This document shows, piece after piece, positions 44,727 through 53,656 of a stretch of DNA of 64,000 bases. The notes under the pieces are model-generated. The model was given only the letters and a program-made list of their open reading frames with translations. It was not told where the DNA came from and searched no databases. Made by a program: the position numbers and the translations under genes. Every line of letters starts with the position of its first letter. Positions within the stretch are counted from its first letter, which is position 1. The stretch spans positions 1 through 64,000 of the forward strand of contig DATLED010000081.1 in assembly GCA_035525495.1 (NCBI GenBank). Direction: 5' to 3'. Origin of the DNA: DATLED01 sp035525495. Lineage in GTDB: Bacteria > Actinomycetota > Acidimicrobiia > Acidimicrobiales > CADCTF01.

Positions 44727-45604
44727 TCCTGCCCGCCATGCTCGCCGGGGCGACCGTCGGCGCCGGGCTTCTCGTCGCCGCCAAGGGCGTGTTCGCTCCA
44801 TCGCTGCCGCGCCTCGACCGCCGCCTCGCCGAGCTTTACGAACCCGTGCCGGACGGCGGGCCCTCGACCGCGCAACGGCGGTGGCAGGCCTGGGCGCTCC
44901 AGCTCGCCTCGGCCGGGAGCGCCGACCTACGACCGCTCCGACGAGACCTCGCGGTCAGCGGCATGACCCTCGAACGCCACGCCGTCGCCAAGCTCACCTA
45001 CGCCGTCGCCGGCGCCGGCCTCCCCCTTGCCGTCGCCGCCGTGTGGAGCGCGGCGGGCATCACGGTCCCACTCGGCGGCATCGCTTTCGTCGCCATGCTG
45101 TGCGGCATCGGCGGATACTTCTTGCCCGACCTGCTCCTCGCCCGCCGCGCCGCGCAACGTCGACGCGACTTCCGCTACGCCCTCAGCCTCTTCCTCGACC
45201 TGGTCGTCATCGTCCTCGCCGGCGGCGGCGGCGTGGAAACCGCCCTCCACGACGCCGCCGGCGCCGGATCGGGCTGGGCGTTCAACGAACTCCGCCGAGC
45301 GCTCCACGCCGCCCGCCTCCAACGCAGCTCCCCGTGGTCGGCGCTCACACGCCTCGGCGAGAACCTCGGCTCACCCGAACTGATCGAACTGTCCTCCTCC
45401 GTCGAACTCGCCGGCACCTCCGGCGCCCGCGTACGCGAGTCGCTCCGCGCCAAAGCCATCAGCGCCCGCGACCACGAACTCGCCGAAGCCGAATCCGAGG
45501 CCCTCGCCGCCTCCGAGCGGATGGGCGCACCCATGGTCGCCATGTTCGTCGGCCTCATCCTGCTCATCGGCTACCCCGCCATGGCCGTCGTCCTCGCCCT
45601 CTGA
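44723..45604 (+). CDS. tadC: TadC-like pilus assembly membrane protein (T2SSF)
   Basis: 293 residues. The T2SSF domain is seen in YALSLFLDLVVIVLAGGGGV, with conserved WSALTRLGENLGSPELIEL and KAISARDHELAEAESEALAA in separate blocks, and a final membrane helix MFVGLILLIGYPAMAVVLAL. It partners TadB in the membrane platform. GTG start with GTGA overlap; 16 bases to the pilin-like gene. Confidence 0.9.
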   Translation: MILPAMLAGATVGAGLLVAAKGVFAPSLPRLDRRLAELYEPVPDGGPSTAQRRWQAWALQLASAGSADLRPLRRDLAVSGMTLERHAVAKLTYAVAGAGLPLAVAAVWSAAGITVPLGGIAFVAMLCGIGGYFLPDLLLARRAAQRRRDFRYALSLFLDLVVIVLAGGGGVETALHDAAGAGSGWAFNELRRALHAARLQRSSPWSALTRLGENLGSPELIELSSSVELAGTSGARVRESLRAKAISARDHELAEAESEALAASERMGAPMVAMFVGLILLIGYPAMAVVLAL

Positions 45605-45620
45605 ACCCGAAAGGACCCGC

Positions 45621-45896
45621 ATGCTGTCCAACCACCCAACCGCCGACCCGTTGTTGCTGGCCGCCCAAGTCCGCGCCCACCTTTGGATCTCGGACCTCCA
45701 ACAGCGCATCACCACCCGCGCCCGCGAGGTCACGTCCAGCCGCGACGAACGCGGCGACGTGTACTCGAGCACGATCATGGTCGCCATCGCCGTGATGATC
45801 GCCATCACCGTCGGCGGCATCCTCCTCTACAAGTTCCAGACCAAGGCGAACAGCATCGACACCAACACCCCCACGGGCGCAACACCCGCCCCCTGA
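45621..45896 (+). CDS. Short pilin-like membrane protein of the Tad locus
   Basis: 91 residues. The N-terminal 45 residues are soluble, then one hydrophobic segment (STIMVAIAVMIAITVGGILL) and a Thr/Pro tail. The ERGDVYS before the helix could be a prepilin-peptidase site after Gly, although the +5 Glu of classical prepilins is absent. Position between tadC and tadE, with its own AAAGGA site seven bases before ATG, fits the major Flp-like pilin. Confidence 0.65.
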   Translation: MLSNHPTADPLLLAAQVRAHLWISDLQQRITTRAREVTSSRDERGDVYSSTIMVAIAVMIAITVGGILLYKFQTKANSIDTNTPTGATPAP

Positions 45897-45906
45897 GCAT
45901 CGAACC

Positions 45907-46341
45907 TTGGCCTACGCCCCGCCACCGTGTCGTCGGGAGAACCCGCGACGACGCGCCGACGACACCGGATCGGCGACCGCAAGCGTGGTCGTCCTGTTCC
46001 CGGTGCTCGTCGTCATGTTCATGGCGCTCGTGCAATGGGGCATGTACTTCCACGCCCAGTCGCTCGCCGACGCCGCCGCCCAAGACGCAAGCCGCGCCGC
46101 ACGCGACGCCGGCGCGACACCGGCCGACGGCCGGGAGGTCGCCGACCAGTTGCTAGCCGACGCCACCGGCAGCGGCCTGCTGGCACGGGTCGCGGTGAAC
46201 GTCGACGACACCGGCGGCACCGTTCGCGCCACCGTGCGGGGCGACGTCCGCTCCCTCGTCCCGCTTCCCGGGTTCGACCTGACCGTCGAAGGCGTCTCCG
46301 AAGGCCCCAAGGAGCGCTTCATCGCCGAGGAAGACCGATGA
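45907..46341 (+). CDS. TadE-like pseudopilin
   Basis: 144 residues if TTG 45907 is used; no in-frame ATG exists before the hydrophobic segment. SATASVVVLFPVLVVMFMAL is the TadE membrane helix, followed by YFHAQSLADAAAQDASRAARDAG, quoted in two parts here as YFHAQSLADAAAQ and DASRAARDAG, the typical TadE helix. The rest is a small beta domain. Minor pilus subunit or assembly factor. The stop overlaps the next start (ATGA). Confidence 0.78.
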   Translation: MAYAPPPCRRENPRRRADDTGSATASVVVLFPVLVVMFMALVQWGMYFHAQSLADAAAQDASRAARDAGATPADGREVADQLLADATGSGLLARVAVNVDDTGGTVRATVRGDVRSLVPLPGFDLTVEGVSEGPKERFIAEEDR

Positions 46342-46760
46342 GCGCCCGCCCCGCCGGCGACCACGGGATGGCCACGGTCGAACTCGTGCTGCTCACCCCC
46401 CTCGCGCTCGTCGTCCTCGGGTTCCTGGTCCTCGCCGGGCGGCTCTCCACCACCTCGGCCGACGTCACCGCCGCCTCGCGGGACGCGGCGCGGTCCGCGT
46501 CGCTCGCCCAGACCTACGACGCGGCCGTCGCCGCCGCCGACGCCACCGCCAACGCGTCGCTCGCCGCCCAGGACGTCACCTGCCGAAACCTCCACGTCGC
46601 GGGCAGCGACCCGGCCACCTTCGTCGCCGGTGGCGAGATCACCATCACCGTGGCGTGCGACGTCAACCTCGCCGACGTCGCCCTGCCCGGCATCCCCGGC
46701 ACCCGCACCGTCACCTCGACCTCCACCGAGGTCATCGACCGCTTCCGGGGCGTCGGATGA
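46338..46760 (+). CDS. TadE/TadF-like pseudopilin
   Basis: 140 residues. DHGMATVELVLLTPLALVVL shows a prepilin cleavage Gly followed by MATVE with Glu at +5 and a hydrophobic helix, the best type IV prepilin signature in the operon. Then ADVTAASRDAARSASLAQ, as in TadE. Two cysteines (VTCRNLH, TVACDVN) may form a disulphide outside. ATGA overlaps at both ends. Confidence 0.8.
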   Translation: MSARPAGDHGMATVELVLLTPLALVVLGFLVLAGRLSTTSADVTAASRDAARSASLAQTYDAAVAAADATANASLAAQDVTCRNLHVAGSDPATFVAGGEITITVACDVNLADVALPGIPGTRTVTSTSTEVIDRFRGVG

Positions 46761-47176
46761 GACGGCGCCGCGACGAACGAGGCCAGGTGACGGCCATGTG
46801 GGCCATCCTGGCGACGGCCCTCTTCGTCCTCGCCGGTCTCGTCTACGACGGCGGACAGATCCTCGCCGCCCGCCGCGACGCCAACAACCTGGCCCGCCAA
46901 GCGGCACGAGCCGGCGCCCAGCACCTCGACGAGAACAGCATCCGGGCCGGCACACCCACCCTCGATCCCGTCGCCGCCGACGTCGCCGCCCGCGAGTTCC
47001 TCGCCGGACGCGACCTGACCCCGACTTCGGTGACCGTCGCGGACACCTCGGTGACCGTCACCGTCGAACGCACCCAGCCGACACCGCTCCTTGCGCTCGT
47101 CGGGATCACCAAGCGAACCGTCACGTCTACCGCGTCGGCCCGAACGGCCCGAGGCGTCACCGGAGAGGGCAGCTGA
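46757..47176 (+). CDS. TadG-like pilus assembly protein
   Basis: 139 residues. RDERGQVTAMWAILATALFV begins with the conserved ERGQV of TadG-type proteins and leads into one membrane helix. GLVYDGGQILAARRDANNLA follows, another family hallmark. The outside domain is short; the long von Willebrand domain of some TadG proteins is absent. The stop and next start overlap as TGATG. Confidence 0.8.
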   Translation: MRRRRDERGQVTAMWAILATALFVLAGLVYDGGQILAARRDANNLARQAARAGAQHLDENSIRAGTPTLDPVAADVAAREFLAGRDLTPTSVTVADTSVTVTVERTQPTPLLALVGITKRTVTSTASARTARGVTGEGS

Positions 47177-50118
47177 TGCGCCGCAGTCTCGACGTCGCCA
47201 AAGGCGCCGTCGCGTCCGCGGCCGTCGCGCTGCTCGTCGTCGGGCTCCCATCGCTGCTCGTCACCAGCGTCGGATGGCCGCTGCCGCGACGGCTCCCGCA
47301 ACTCAGTCACCTCGCCGACACCATCACCGGACACCAGCCGCTCGAGACCACGACCGTCTGGAAGATCCTCGCCGTCATCTTGTGGCTGGCCTGGCTCCAA
47401 GTCGCCGCCGCCGTCGTCGTCGAGTCGGTCTCCGTGGCACGCGGCTCGGTGCCGCCCTCCATCCCCGGCATCAACCTCGCCCAAGGCCTCGTCGCCCCAC
47501 TGGTCGCCGCCATCGTCCTCGCCTGGCCCGCCGGCGCCACCAGCCGGGCGAGCGCAGCGCCTGCCCCGGCCATCGAACGACGCGACCCGCCGCCAGCCAC
47601 CACCGCCGAGACGCCGCCACCACCGACCGCCCCGTCGACGGCCGCGGCCTCCGTCTCGACCGCGATCGAACACGTCGTCGAACGACGCGACACGCTCTGG
47701 GACCTGGCGGAGCGCTACCTCGGCGACGGCTACCGGGCACCCGAGATCTTCGAGATCAACCGAGACCGTCCCCAACCCGACGGACGCGCCCTCACCGACC
47801 CCGGCCTCATCCGACCCGGCTGGATACTGCACATCCCCCAGCCGATGTCCCCCACCCTCGCCAGCTCCGCCGAGTCGGTGACCGTCGAGGACGGCGACAC
47901 GCTCTGGAACATCGCCGCCGAAGAACTCGACGACGGACACCGGTTCGTCGAGATCCTCGACATCAACCGAGGGCGCCCCCAGCCCGACGGCACCGCACTC
48001 ACCGACCCGAACCTGATCGAACCCGGCTGGCTCCTCAAACTGCCCGACGACGCCGCCATTCGAGGCGGCGACACGCCAGCCGCAGATCCGGTCCCGCTCC
48101 CGCCAACGCCCGTCATGGCCGCACCCGCATCAACGTCGATCCCCGGCCCGTCGACGACCGGAGCGATGTTGTCCCCTCCGGGCAGCGAAGAAAGCATCGC
48201 CGACGGCCCCCACACCGACGCCGACGACGACACCATCGAACACCCGCCGCTCGCGCCGCTCGGGCTCGTTGGCGGCGGGATCGCCACCGCCGGGATCATC
48301 GCCGTGCTCGACCGCCGGCGACGTGCCCAGCTGCGCCGCCGGCGCCGCGGCGAGGCGCCGCCGCCGCTCACCCCAACCCAACGCGACACCGAGCACGAGC
48401 TGCGGGCAGGCGCTGAGGTTGCGGCTGCAGCGACCGTCGACGAAGTCACCCGGGCGGCCGCCACAGGAGGCGGCCCCTTGGGCCTCCCGACGATCGAACG
48501 CGTCGAGGCGTCCGAGTGCCGCGTCGCGCTTGTCCTCGCATCGCCAGCGCCCGCCCCGCCGGGATTCGTGGCCTCCGGCCCGGCGCAGTGGCAACCGTCG
48601 GAACCGCTCGTCGACTCGGACCTGGTCGGCGCCTCGCCTATGCCTGCTCTCGTCGCCGTGGGCACGGGGCCAGACGGCAGCGAGGTACTCCTCGATCTCG
48701 AGCACCCTGCGATTACGACGATCACCGGCGACGCGCCCGCCGCCCACCGATTCGCTAACGCCCTCGCCCTCGCCGTCTCCACCTCACCGTGGTCCGAACA
48801 CGCGAACGTCGTCGCCGTCGGGATCGAGCCGCTGTCGCTCGACGACGTGAAGAAGATCGAGTCGCTCGATGCCGCTCTCGACGAGGCCGATGCCCGCGTC
48901 GAGTTGGTCGCCAAGGCTCTTGACGTCGCTCGCTGCGCGACACCCGCCCAAGCACGCGCGGCCGGCGACACGCCCGACATGTGGACACCGCTCGTCGTTA
49001 TCTCCACGGTCGAGCCCACCGAGCCACAGCTCGCACGGGTGCGTGCACTCGCAGCGGGTGACCCGCACGGCGTCGCTCTGGTCATCCGCGGCAACGCCGA
49101 GTCCCGCATCGGCCGTGTCATCGACATCGACAAGGCGGGAAGTGCGACCATCGACGGCCACCTCATCGTCCACGCGCATCTCATCGATGACGCTCAACTG
49201 GGCGGGATCGGCGACCTGCTCGATCAGGCCGACCAGGACTGCGTCAGCGTTGACCGCGCCCCGGAACCTGCCCGTCGGCGTCGCGATTCCGGCCCGGCCG
49301 GGGGCTCTGAGGTCCTCGAGACGCTCCTCGCCGACGTCGACGTCCTCGTGCGTGTCCTCGGTGACGTCGAGGTCGTGCGAGCCGACCAGCCCGACATGCG
49401 CCTGCCGGTCCCCAAGCAGAAGTCTCTGGAGGCCGTCACCTACCTCGGGCTACGCGAAGGACGGGTCGACCGCGAGGACCTGCAAGCCGCGCTCTGGCCC
49501 GCTGGCGCCAACTCCGCCAAGACGTTCCACAACACAATCTGGGCAGCGCGAAAGATGCTCGCCCAGGACCGCGACGGTGTCGAGCTACTCCCGGAGCCGC
49601 TCGAGGGCCTCTACGACCTGAGCGATCGAGTCGGCACGGACTACGGCTTGTTCCACGAGCTGACGGTCCGGGCCGACGAGCTCGACGACCCGGCCGCAGC
49701 AGGTGACCTGCTCGCCGCCGCGCTCTCCCTCGTCCGAGGCGAACCATTCATGGGCGTCGGTCGCGGTTACGCCTGGGCGGCCCCCCACGCCGGCATCATC
49801 GTTGCGCAGGTCGTGGACGCCGCCGAGGAACTTGCAGAGGTCCGCCTCGCGGGAGGCGACTGGCGTGGCGCGGAGTGGGCAGCACGCCAGGGTCTGCGCG
49901 TCTTCCCGTGCGAAGAGCGCTTGTACCGCTTGCTCATGCGTGCCGCCCATGCAGCTGGGAGTATCCCCGGCGTCCACCGCGCCTTCCAGGAGCTCGCTGC
50001 AGCGGTGGCCGACCCCGACGAAGGTGTCGAACCAGACGACACCCTTCACCCCGAAACCATCGACCTCCTCGATGAGCTGACTGGACAAGGCCCCAAAATC
50101 AACCGCGCGAGCGCGTGA
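47176..50118 (+). CDS. Giant membrane protein: two LysM domains plus SARP-type winged helix and BTAD
   Basis: 980 residues. Two membrane helices near the N-terminus are followed by an Ala/Pro linker and two LysM repeats (about 165-215 with RRDTLWDLAERYLGDG, 233-290 with DGDTLWNIAAEELDDG). Another membrane helix is at about 361-383. A cytoplasmic alpha/beta region follows. At about 720-800 is an OmpR/SARP-like winged helix (VLVRVLGDVEVVRAD, REDLQAALWP), and the end is a bacterial transcriptional activator domain (LLAAALSLVRGEPFMGV, RVFPCEERLYRLLMRAAHA). Peptidoglycan sensing could thus be wired to gene control (inference). Last gene of the Tad operon. Confidence 0.85.
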   Translation: MRRSLDVAKGAVASAAVALLVVGLPSLLVTSVGWPLPRRLPQLSHLADTITGHQPLETTTVWKILAVILWLAWLQVAAAVVVESVSVARGSVPPSIPGINLAQGLVAPLVAAIVLAWPAGATSRASAAPAPAIERRDPPPATTAETPPPPTAPSTAAASVSTAIEHVVERRDTLWDLAERYLGDGYRAPEIFEINRDRPQPDGRALTDPGLIRPGWILHIPQPMSPTLASSAESVTVEDGDTLWNIAAEELDDGHRFVEILDINRGRPQPDGTALTDPNLIEPGWLLKLPDDAAIRGGDTPAADPVPLPPTPVMAAPASTSIPGPSTTGAMLSPPGSEESIADGPHTDADDDTIEHPPLAPLGLVGGGIATAGIIAVLDRRRRAQLRRRRRGEAPPPLTPTQRDTEHELRAGAEVAAAATVDEVTRAAATGGGPLGLPTIERVEASECRVALVLASPAPAPPGFVASGPAQWQPSEPLVDSDLVGASPMPALVAVGTGPDGSEVLLDLEHPAITTITGDAPAAHRFANALALAVSTSPWSEHANVVAVGIEPLSLDDVKKIESLDAALDEADARVELVAKALDVARCATPAQARAAGDTPDMWTPLVVISTVEPTEPQLARVRALAAGDPHGVALVIRGNAESRIGRVIDIDKAGSATIDGHLIVHAHLIDDAQLGGIGDLLDQADQDCVSVDRAPEPARRRRDSGPAGGSEVLETLLADVDVLVRVLGDVEVVRADQPDMRLPVPKQKSLEAVTYLGLREGRVDREDLQAALWPAGANSAKTFHNTIWAARKMLAQDRDGVELLPEPLEGLYDLSDRVGTDYGLFHELTVRADELDDPAAAGDLLAAALSLVRGEPFMGVGRGYAWAAPHAGIIVAQVVDAAEELAEVRLAGGDWRGAEWAARQGLRVFPCEERLYRLLMRAAHAAGSIPGVHRAFQELAAAVADPDEGVEPDDTLHPETIDLLDELTGQGPKINRASA

Positions 50119-50245
50119 CTGGACGCGCTGCTCGCGCAAGAGATCCGCATGCCAGGCCGCGAGCCGGCGCTCAGCGGCATCGCCTGCCCGAGAGTTATGT
50201 ACTGACCTTGAACGGCCCTTGTGGGGCATCCCCGATCGGCTCACG

Positions 50246-50281
50246 CGGCAAGCGTTATGAGGCAGGAGACGCTGCTTGCCG
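50246..50281. terminator. Inverted repeat between convergent genes
   Basis: CGGCAAGC (50246-50253) and GCTTGCCG (50274-50281) form a perfect 8-bp stem between the ends of the LysM-SARP gene and the transformylase gene. No T-run follows, so terminator function is uncertain. The 216-base gap holds no gene. Confidence 0.35.
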
Positions 50282-50334
50282 GCGCAAGGTTCCGCCACTC
50301 ACCGGCATCATCAGACCCGATGGACGGCGTGCGG

Positions 50335-51477
50335 TCAGTGCCGAAAGAGACGCACGTTCGGGGTGCATTGGACAATGCTGTGTTCGACGCACGCCTCGTC
50401 AACTTCGACGCTTCGTGCGGATCCCGCTGGGTGGCTGAGGAAGCGCACCCCATGGCGAGCGGCGTGGTCAACGTTGTCGCGAAACGGGATGTACGCGTCG
50501 GAGGCGAGCGCCAGGTTGTCGAGTTCGTCGATCCAACGCTCGCGGTCGTTGTACGAGAACGGCGGTGGGACTTGCTGGAGGCTCGACTCGAACCGACGGC
50601 GCTCGTCGTCACCGAGATCGGCTTCGACGTACCGGATCTGCCAGTTCAATCGTTCCTGCCGGCGGACAGAGGCCTGGAAGTCGAGTGAGCGGACGGCGGG
50701 ATGTCGTCGGAGCCACCATGTGTCGACTTTTGCCCCGGCGAGCTTGGTGCAGTCGACGCGTGACTGCTGTCCCGCCCCGACTCCGACGACCATGCCATCT
50801 CGGGCGTAGGTGATGCTGTTGGACTGCGTGTACCGAGCAGTGATCATCGCCAGCGTAAGGTCGCGGACGGCGCTGGGCGAGATGTGCGGCGCTGACGCGG
50901 CGACGAGCTCGGTGGTGATGTCGATCGCGGAGCGTCGTTGCTCGAGGCGCACGCCGAACTCGCTGCGATGCTCCCACTCGGGCGGCTCGTAGACGGGATC
51001 GACCTCGAGGACGACGAACTGGCCGCGCTTCTTGGCGGCCAGGAGTTCGACCGTCCCGGGCTCGAACCCGGCGGCGACGATTCCGTCGGACACCACCGAG
51101 GGCAGGAAGCGGGCGAGAGGAAGATCCACGGGCTCGGACACGGCAACGAAGTCACCGAAGGATGACTTTGGGTCGCAGTCCCTCGCGCGGATGTAGGCCG
51201 CCGTGATCGGCGACAGCTCGCGTGCTGCCCACACTTCCTCCATGACCGGGTCGAGGTCGCCGGCGACGGCGGCACCGGCCGGGGAGAGGTGCTTGAACGA
51301 CGTCGCCGCGGGTTCGCCGAGTGCGTGGGCGGCGTCCCGGACGAGCTGCCACGAGCCGAGCGCGTCGAGGACGTTGATGTAGGAGGGCGCGCCGGACACG
51401 ACTCGGAGCGGCGAGTTCGGATCGTCCAGCGAGGCGGTCGCGTCCTGGTCCGGGTTCAGCCCGTTCCGGAGTCTCAT
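50335..51477 (-). CDS. AICAR transformylase-like protein (PurH C-terminal domain only)
   Basis: 380 residues. It matches the formyltransferase half of PurH: LNPDQDATASL, VVSGAPSYINVLDALGSW, the catalytic Lys62-His63 in TSFKHLSPAGAAV, and SNSITYARDGMVVGVGAGQQ followed by SRVDCTKLAGAKVDTWW. The IMP cyclohydrolase domain is absent. It would move a formyl group from 10-formyl-tetrahydrofolate to AICAR. Its neighbours (CofE-like, amidase, MTHFR) support a folate role. Its ATG overlaps the CofE-like stop by four bases. Confidence 0.86.
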   Translation of the reverse strand: MRLRNGLNPDQDATASLDDPNSPLRVVSGAPSYINVLDALGSWQLVRDAAHALGEPAATSFKHLSPAGAAVAGDLDPVMEEVWAARELSPITAAYIRARDCDPKSSFGDFVAVSEPVDLPLARFLPSVVSDGIVAAGFEPGTVELLAAKKRGQFVVLEVDPVYEPPEWEHRSEFGVRLEQRRSAIDITTELVAASAPHISPSAVRDLTLAMITARYTQSNSITYARDGMVVGVGAGQQSRVDCTKLAGAKVDTWWLRRHPAVRSLDFQASVRRQERLNWQIRYVEADLGDDERRRFESSLQQVPPPFSYNDRERWIDELDNLALASDAYIPFRDNVDHAARHGVRFLSHPAGSARSVEVDEACVEHSIVQCTPNVRLFRH

Positions 51478-52259
51478 GGACGCGGGGCGGGGTCGTCGGG
51501 CGACACGGATACCGGGGCGGCGCCGCCCGCTCCTGTCTGCCATTGCACCGCGCCGAGGAACGGCGCGAATAGGTCTTCGGCTGGCGGGATCACGAGGGCG
51601 GCGAGTTCAGTCGGCGTTGGGTCTCGCCTTTGGAATTCCACGAAAGGAAGGTCTTCGACGACGCACAACGGTGTCTGTTCGGTGCCCTCACCCATGGCCA
51701 CGACCGCGGCGGCCGCGATTCCGGCGGCGACGTTCGAGGAACTGACGGTGAGCGTGCGGCCGAAGAGGTCGGGGGTGCCGACATAGTCGTTGACGGCGCG
51801 GAATCCGCTGTGAGCCAGGCAGACGCCGATCGTTCCGCGTCGAAGTGGCGTGCAGGTGCTGTCCGTGATGACCACCCCGACGTGCTGTCCGAAGCGTTCG
51901 TCGAGATGGCGGCGAAGGGCGTCAGCTGACGCTTGGGGATCCTTTGGCCAGAGGAGGTACCCGCCGCCGACGTTGGACTGGTCGATGCCGGCCGCTGGGA
52001 TGAGCGTGCCGCGGGTGATCGTGAAGTGGAACCCGTAATCGTTCGGGGCCGTCAGGTAGAGGTCGCTCTCCCGGGCGATCAGGTCGAGCTTTGAGGCCTC
52101 GTCGGACGTGACCAGACGGTTCTCGCAGAGCGAGACGATCTTGGACGCCACGGCGACGACGGCGCTGTCCGGAAGGTCCGGAAGCCACGCATCGGTGAGC
52201 GCCTCGAGCGTGACGGCACCGGCCGTGACCCGGTCGGTTCGGATCGGGGTGACTCTCAT
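51474..52259 (-). CDS. CofE-like gamma-glutamyl ligase, probably folate-related
   Basis: 261 residues. Features shared with coenzyme F420-0:glutamate ligase: AVVAVASKIVSLCENRLV, AAGIDQSNVGGGYLLWPKDP, VVITDSTCTPLRRGTIGV and SSSNVAAGIAAAAVVAMGEG. The usual D-T-F-G-R-P-W segment is changed to DSTCTPLRRG, so the substrate may not be F420-0. Homologues next to folate genes have been named putative folate-metabolism glutamate ligases, which fits here. Coupled by ATGA on both sides. Confidence 0.8.
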   Translation of the reverse strand: MRVTPIRTDRVTAGAVTLEALTDAWLPDLPDSAVVAVASKIVSLCENRLVTSDEASKLDLIARESDLYLTAPNDYGFHFTITRGTLIPAAGIDQSNVGGGYLLWPKDPQASADALRRHLDERFGQHVGVVITDSTCTPLRRGTIGVCLAHSGFRAVNDYVGTPDLFGRTLTVSSSNVAAGIAAAAVVAMGEGTEQTPLCVVEDLPFVEFQRRDPTPTELAALVIPPAEDLFAPFLGAVQWQTGAGGAAPVSVSPDDPAPRP

Positions 52260-53506
52260 GGCCGACCGTCCAGCGTCGAGGGGGCGTGGTGGTCGATGTC
52301 GACGGGAGCGAGAGCGCCGCAGGCGGCTTCCCACGCTGCGGCGACGGCGAGGCACGAGGCGTCTTGGTGTGTCGGGGCCACGATCTGGAGGCCAACCGGC
52401 AGCCCGTCATTCGTCATGCCGGCGGGGACAGAGATGGCGGGACACCCGGCGACGTTCACCCACGCCGTGAGCTCGACCAGCCGCTCGGGGGGGTTCGAGT
52501 CGTCGATCCGGTGGGCGATGCCGGCCGACGTCGGCGTGACGATGACGTCGACGTCGGCGAACACCTGTGCCAGTCGCCGGTCCTGGCGTGCCCGCTGATC
52601 GATGGCGTCCGGTAGCGGGATCTCGAACTCACTGGGGAGCGGCTTGCCGTCCGCCAACGCTCCCTCGAGGTCGTGGAGCACCCCCCATGCACCCCAGATG
52701 GGTCCGAGGCGTACCGGGGTCTCGACCCACTCGAGCACGCCGTCGTCGGCGAGTCGGTCGGCGGCGGCGCGCGCAATCGCGGCGACGTCGGCGTCGATGT
52801 CGACGTGGCCGACGTCGCTTGACCACGCGGCTCGCAGCGGTAGCTGCGGCAGACGGGCTTCGGTGCGCCCCGACGCCACCTCCATGAAGAGCCGGACGTC
52901 GTCCACGGATCGAGCGATGGGCCCCAGGGCCATCAGCCCGACGCCGTCACGGCGCCGGGCGATCGATCCCGAGGTCGGCTTGAAGCCGACGACGCCGCAC
53001 CACGCCGCCGGGACGCGTATCGACCCACCACCGTCGGCGCCGACAGCCACGGGGACCATCCCCGTCGCCACGGCCACCGCCGCCCCCGCGGAAGAGCCGC
53101 CCGGTGTGCGCTCAAGGTCCCACGGGTTGCGGGTTGGTCCGCGTTCGGTAACGCCCCACGTCTGGTGTCCCGACGTCGGCGGCGGAACCGACGTCCACCC
53201 GACGACAACGGCTCCGGCGTCGCGGAGCCGCTGCGCCCAGGGCGCACCGAGCGACTGTCGTCCCTTGAGGGCGATTGGTACGCCCGCCATCGGCAACCTC
53301 GCTCCTGCACGGACGCGCTCCCCGACCCGACCCGCAGCGGCAAGCGCTCCGGCACGGTCAATGTTGGTGAACGCGCAGAGCCTCCCGTCGAGCTCGTCGA
53401 TGCGCGCCAGCGCGGCGACCGCCACGTCCGTCGGACTGATCGCGCAAGCGTTGACATCCGCCGCGATCCTGCAAGCCTCACCCACAGCCATGGACACCCC
53501 CTTCAT
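52256..53506 (-). CDS. Amidase signature family enzyme
   Basis: 416 residues. The Ser-cisSer-Lys triad is visible: Lys81 in PIALKGRQSLG, the cis-Ser in RTPGGSSAGAAVAVA (138-139) and nucleophile Ser162 in GADGGGSIRVPAAWCG. The C-terminal PAISVPAGMTNDGLPVGLQI is also typical. The substrate is unknown; context suggests a glutamyl or formamide amide of a folate-like compound (inference). MAVGEACRI, five codons later, is an alternative start. Confidence 0.88.
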   Translation of the reverse strand: MKGVSMAVGEACRIAADVNACAISPTDVAVAALARIDELDGRLCAFTNIDRAGALAAAGRVGERVRAGARLPMAGVPIALKGRQSLGAPWAQRLRDAGAVVVGWTSVPPPTSGHQTWGVTERGPTRNPWDLERTPGGSSAGAAVAVATGMVPVAVGADGGGSIRVPAAWCGVVGFKPTSGSIARRRDGVGLMALGPIARSVDDVRLFMEVASGRTEARLPQLPLRAAWSSDVGHVDIDADVAAIARAAADRLADDGVLEWVETPVRLGPIWGAWGVLHDLEGALADGKPLPSEFEIPLPDAIDQRARQDRRLAQVFADVDVIVTPTSAGIAHRIDDSNPPERLVELTAWVNVAGCPAISVPAGMTNDGLPVGLQIVAPTHQDASCLAVAAAWEAACGALAPVDIDHHAPSTLDGRP

Positions 53507-53656
53507 GTGGTGCCCAGGCGCTACGGCTTCCCCTCGATCGTCGCTCCCCGATGGTCTCCCATCTCAGCGCCAGTCACGACGACGGTACGAACCTACGCCT
53601 ATCAGCCGAAGCGTCGCCAGCGGAAATCGCCCACGCGGCACCTCTAATGTTCTGGC

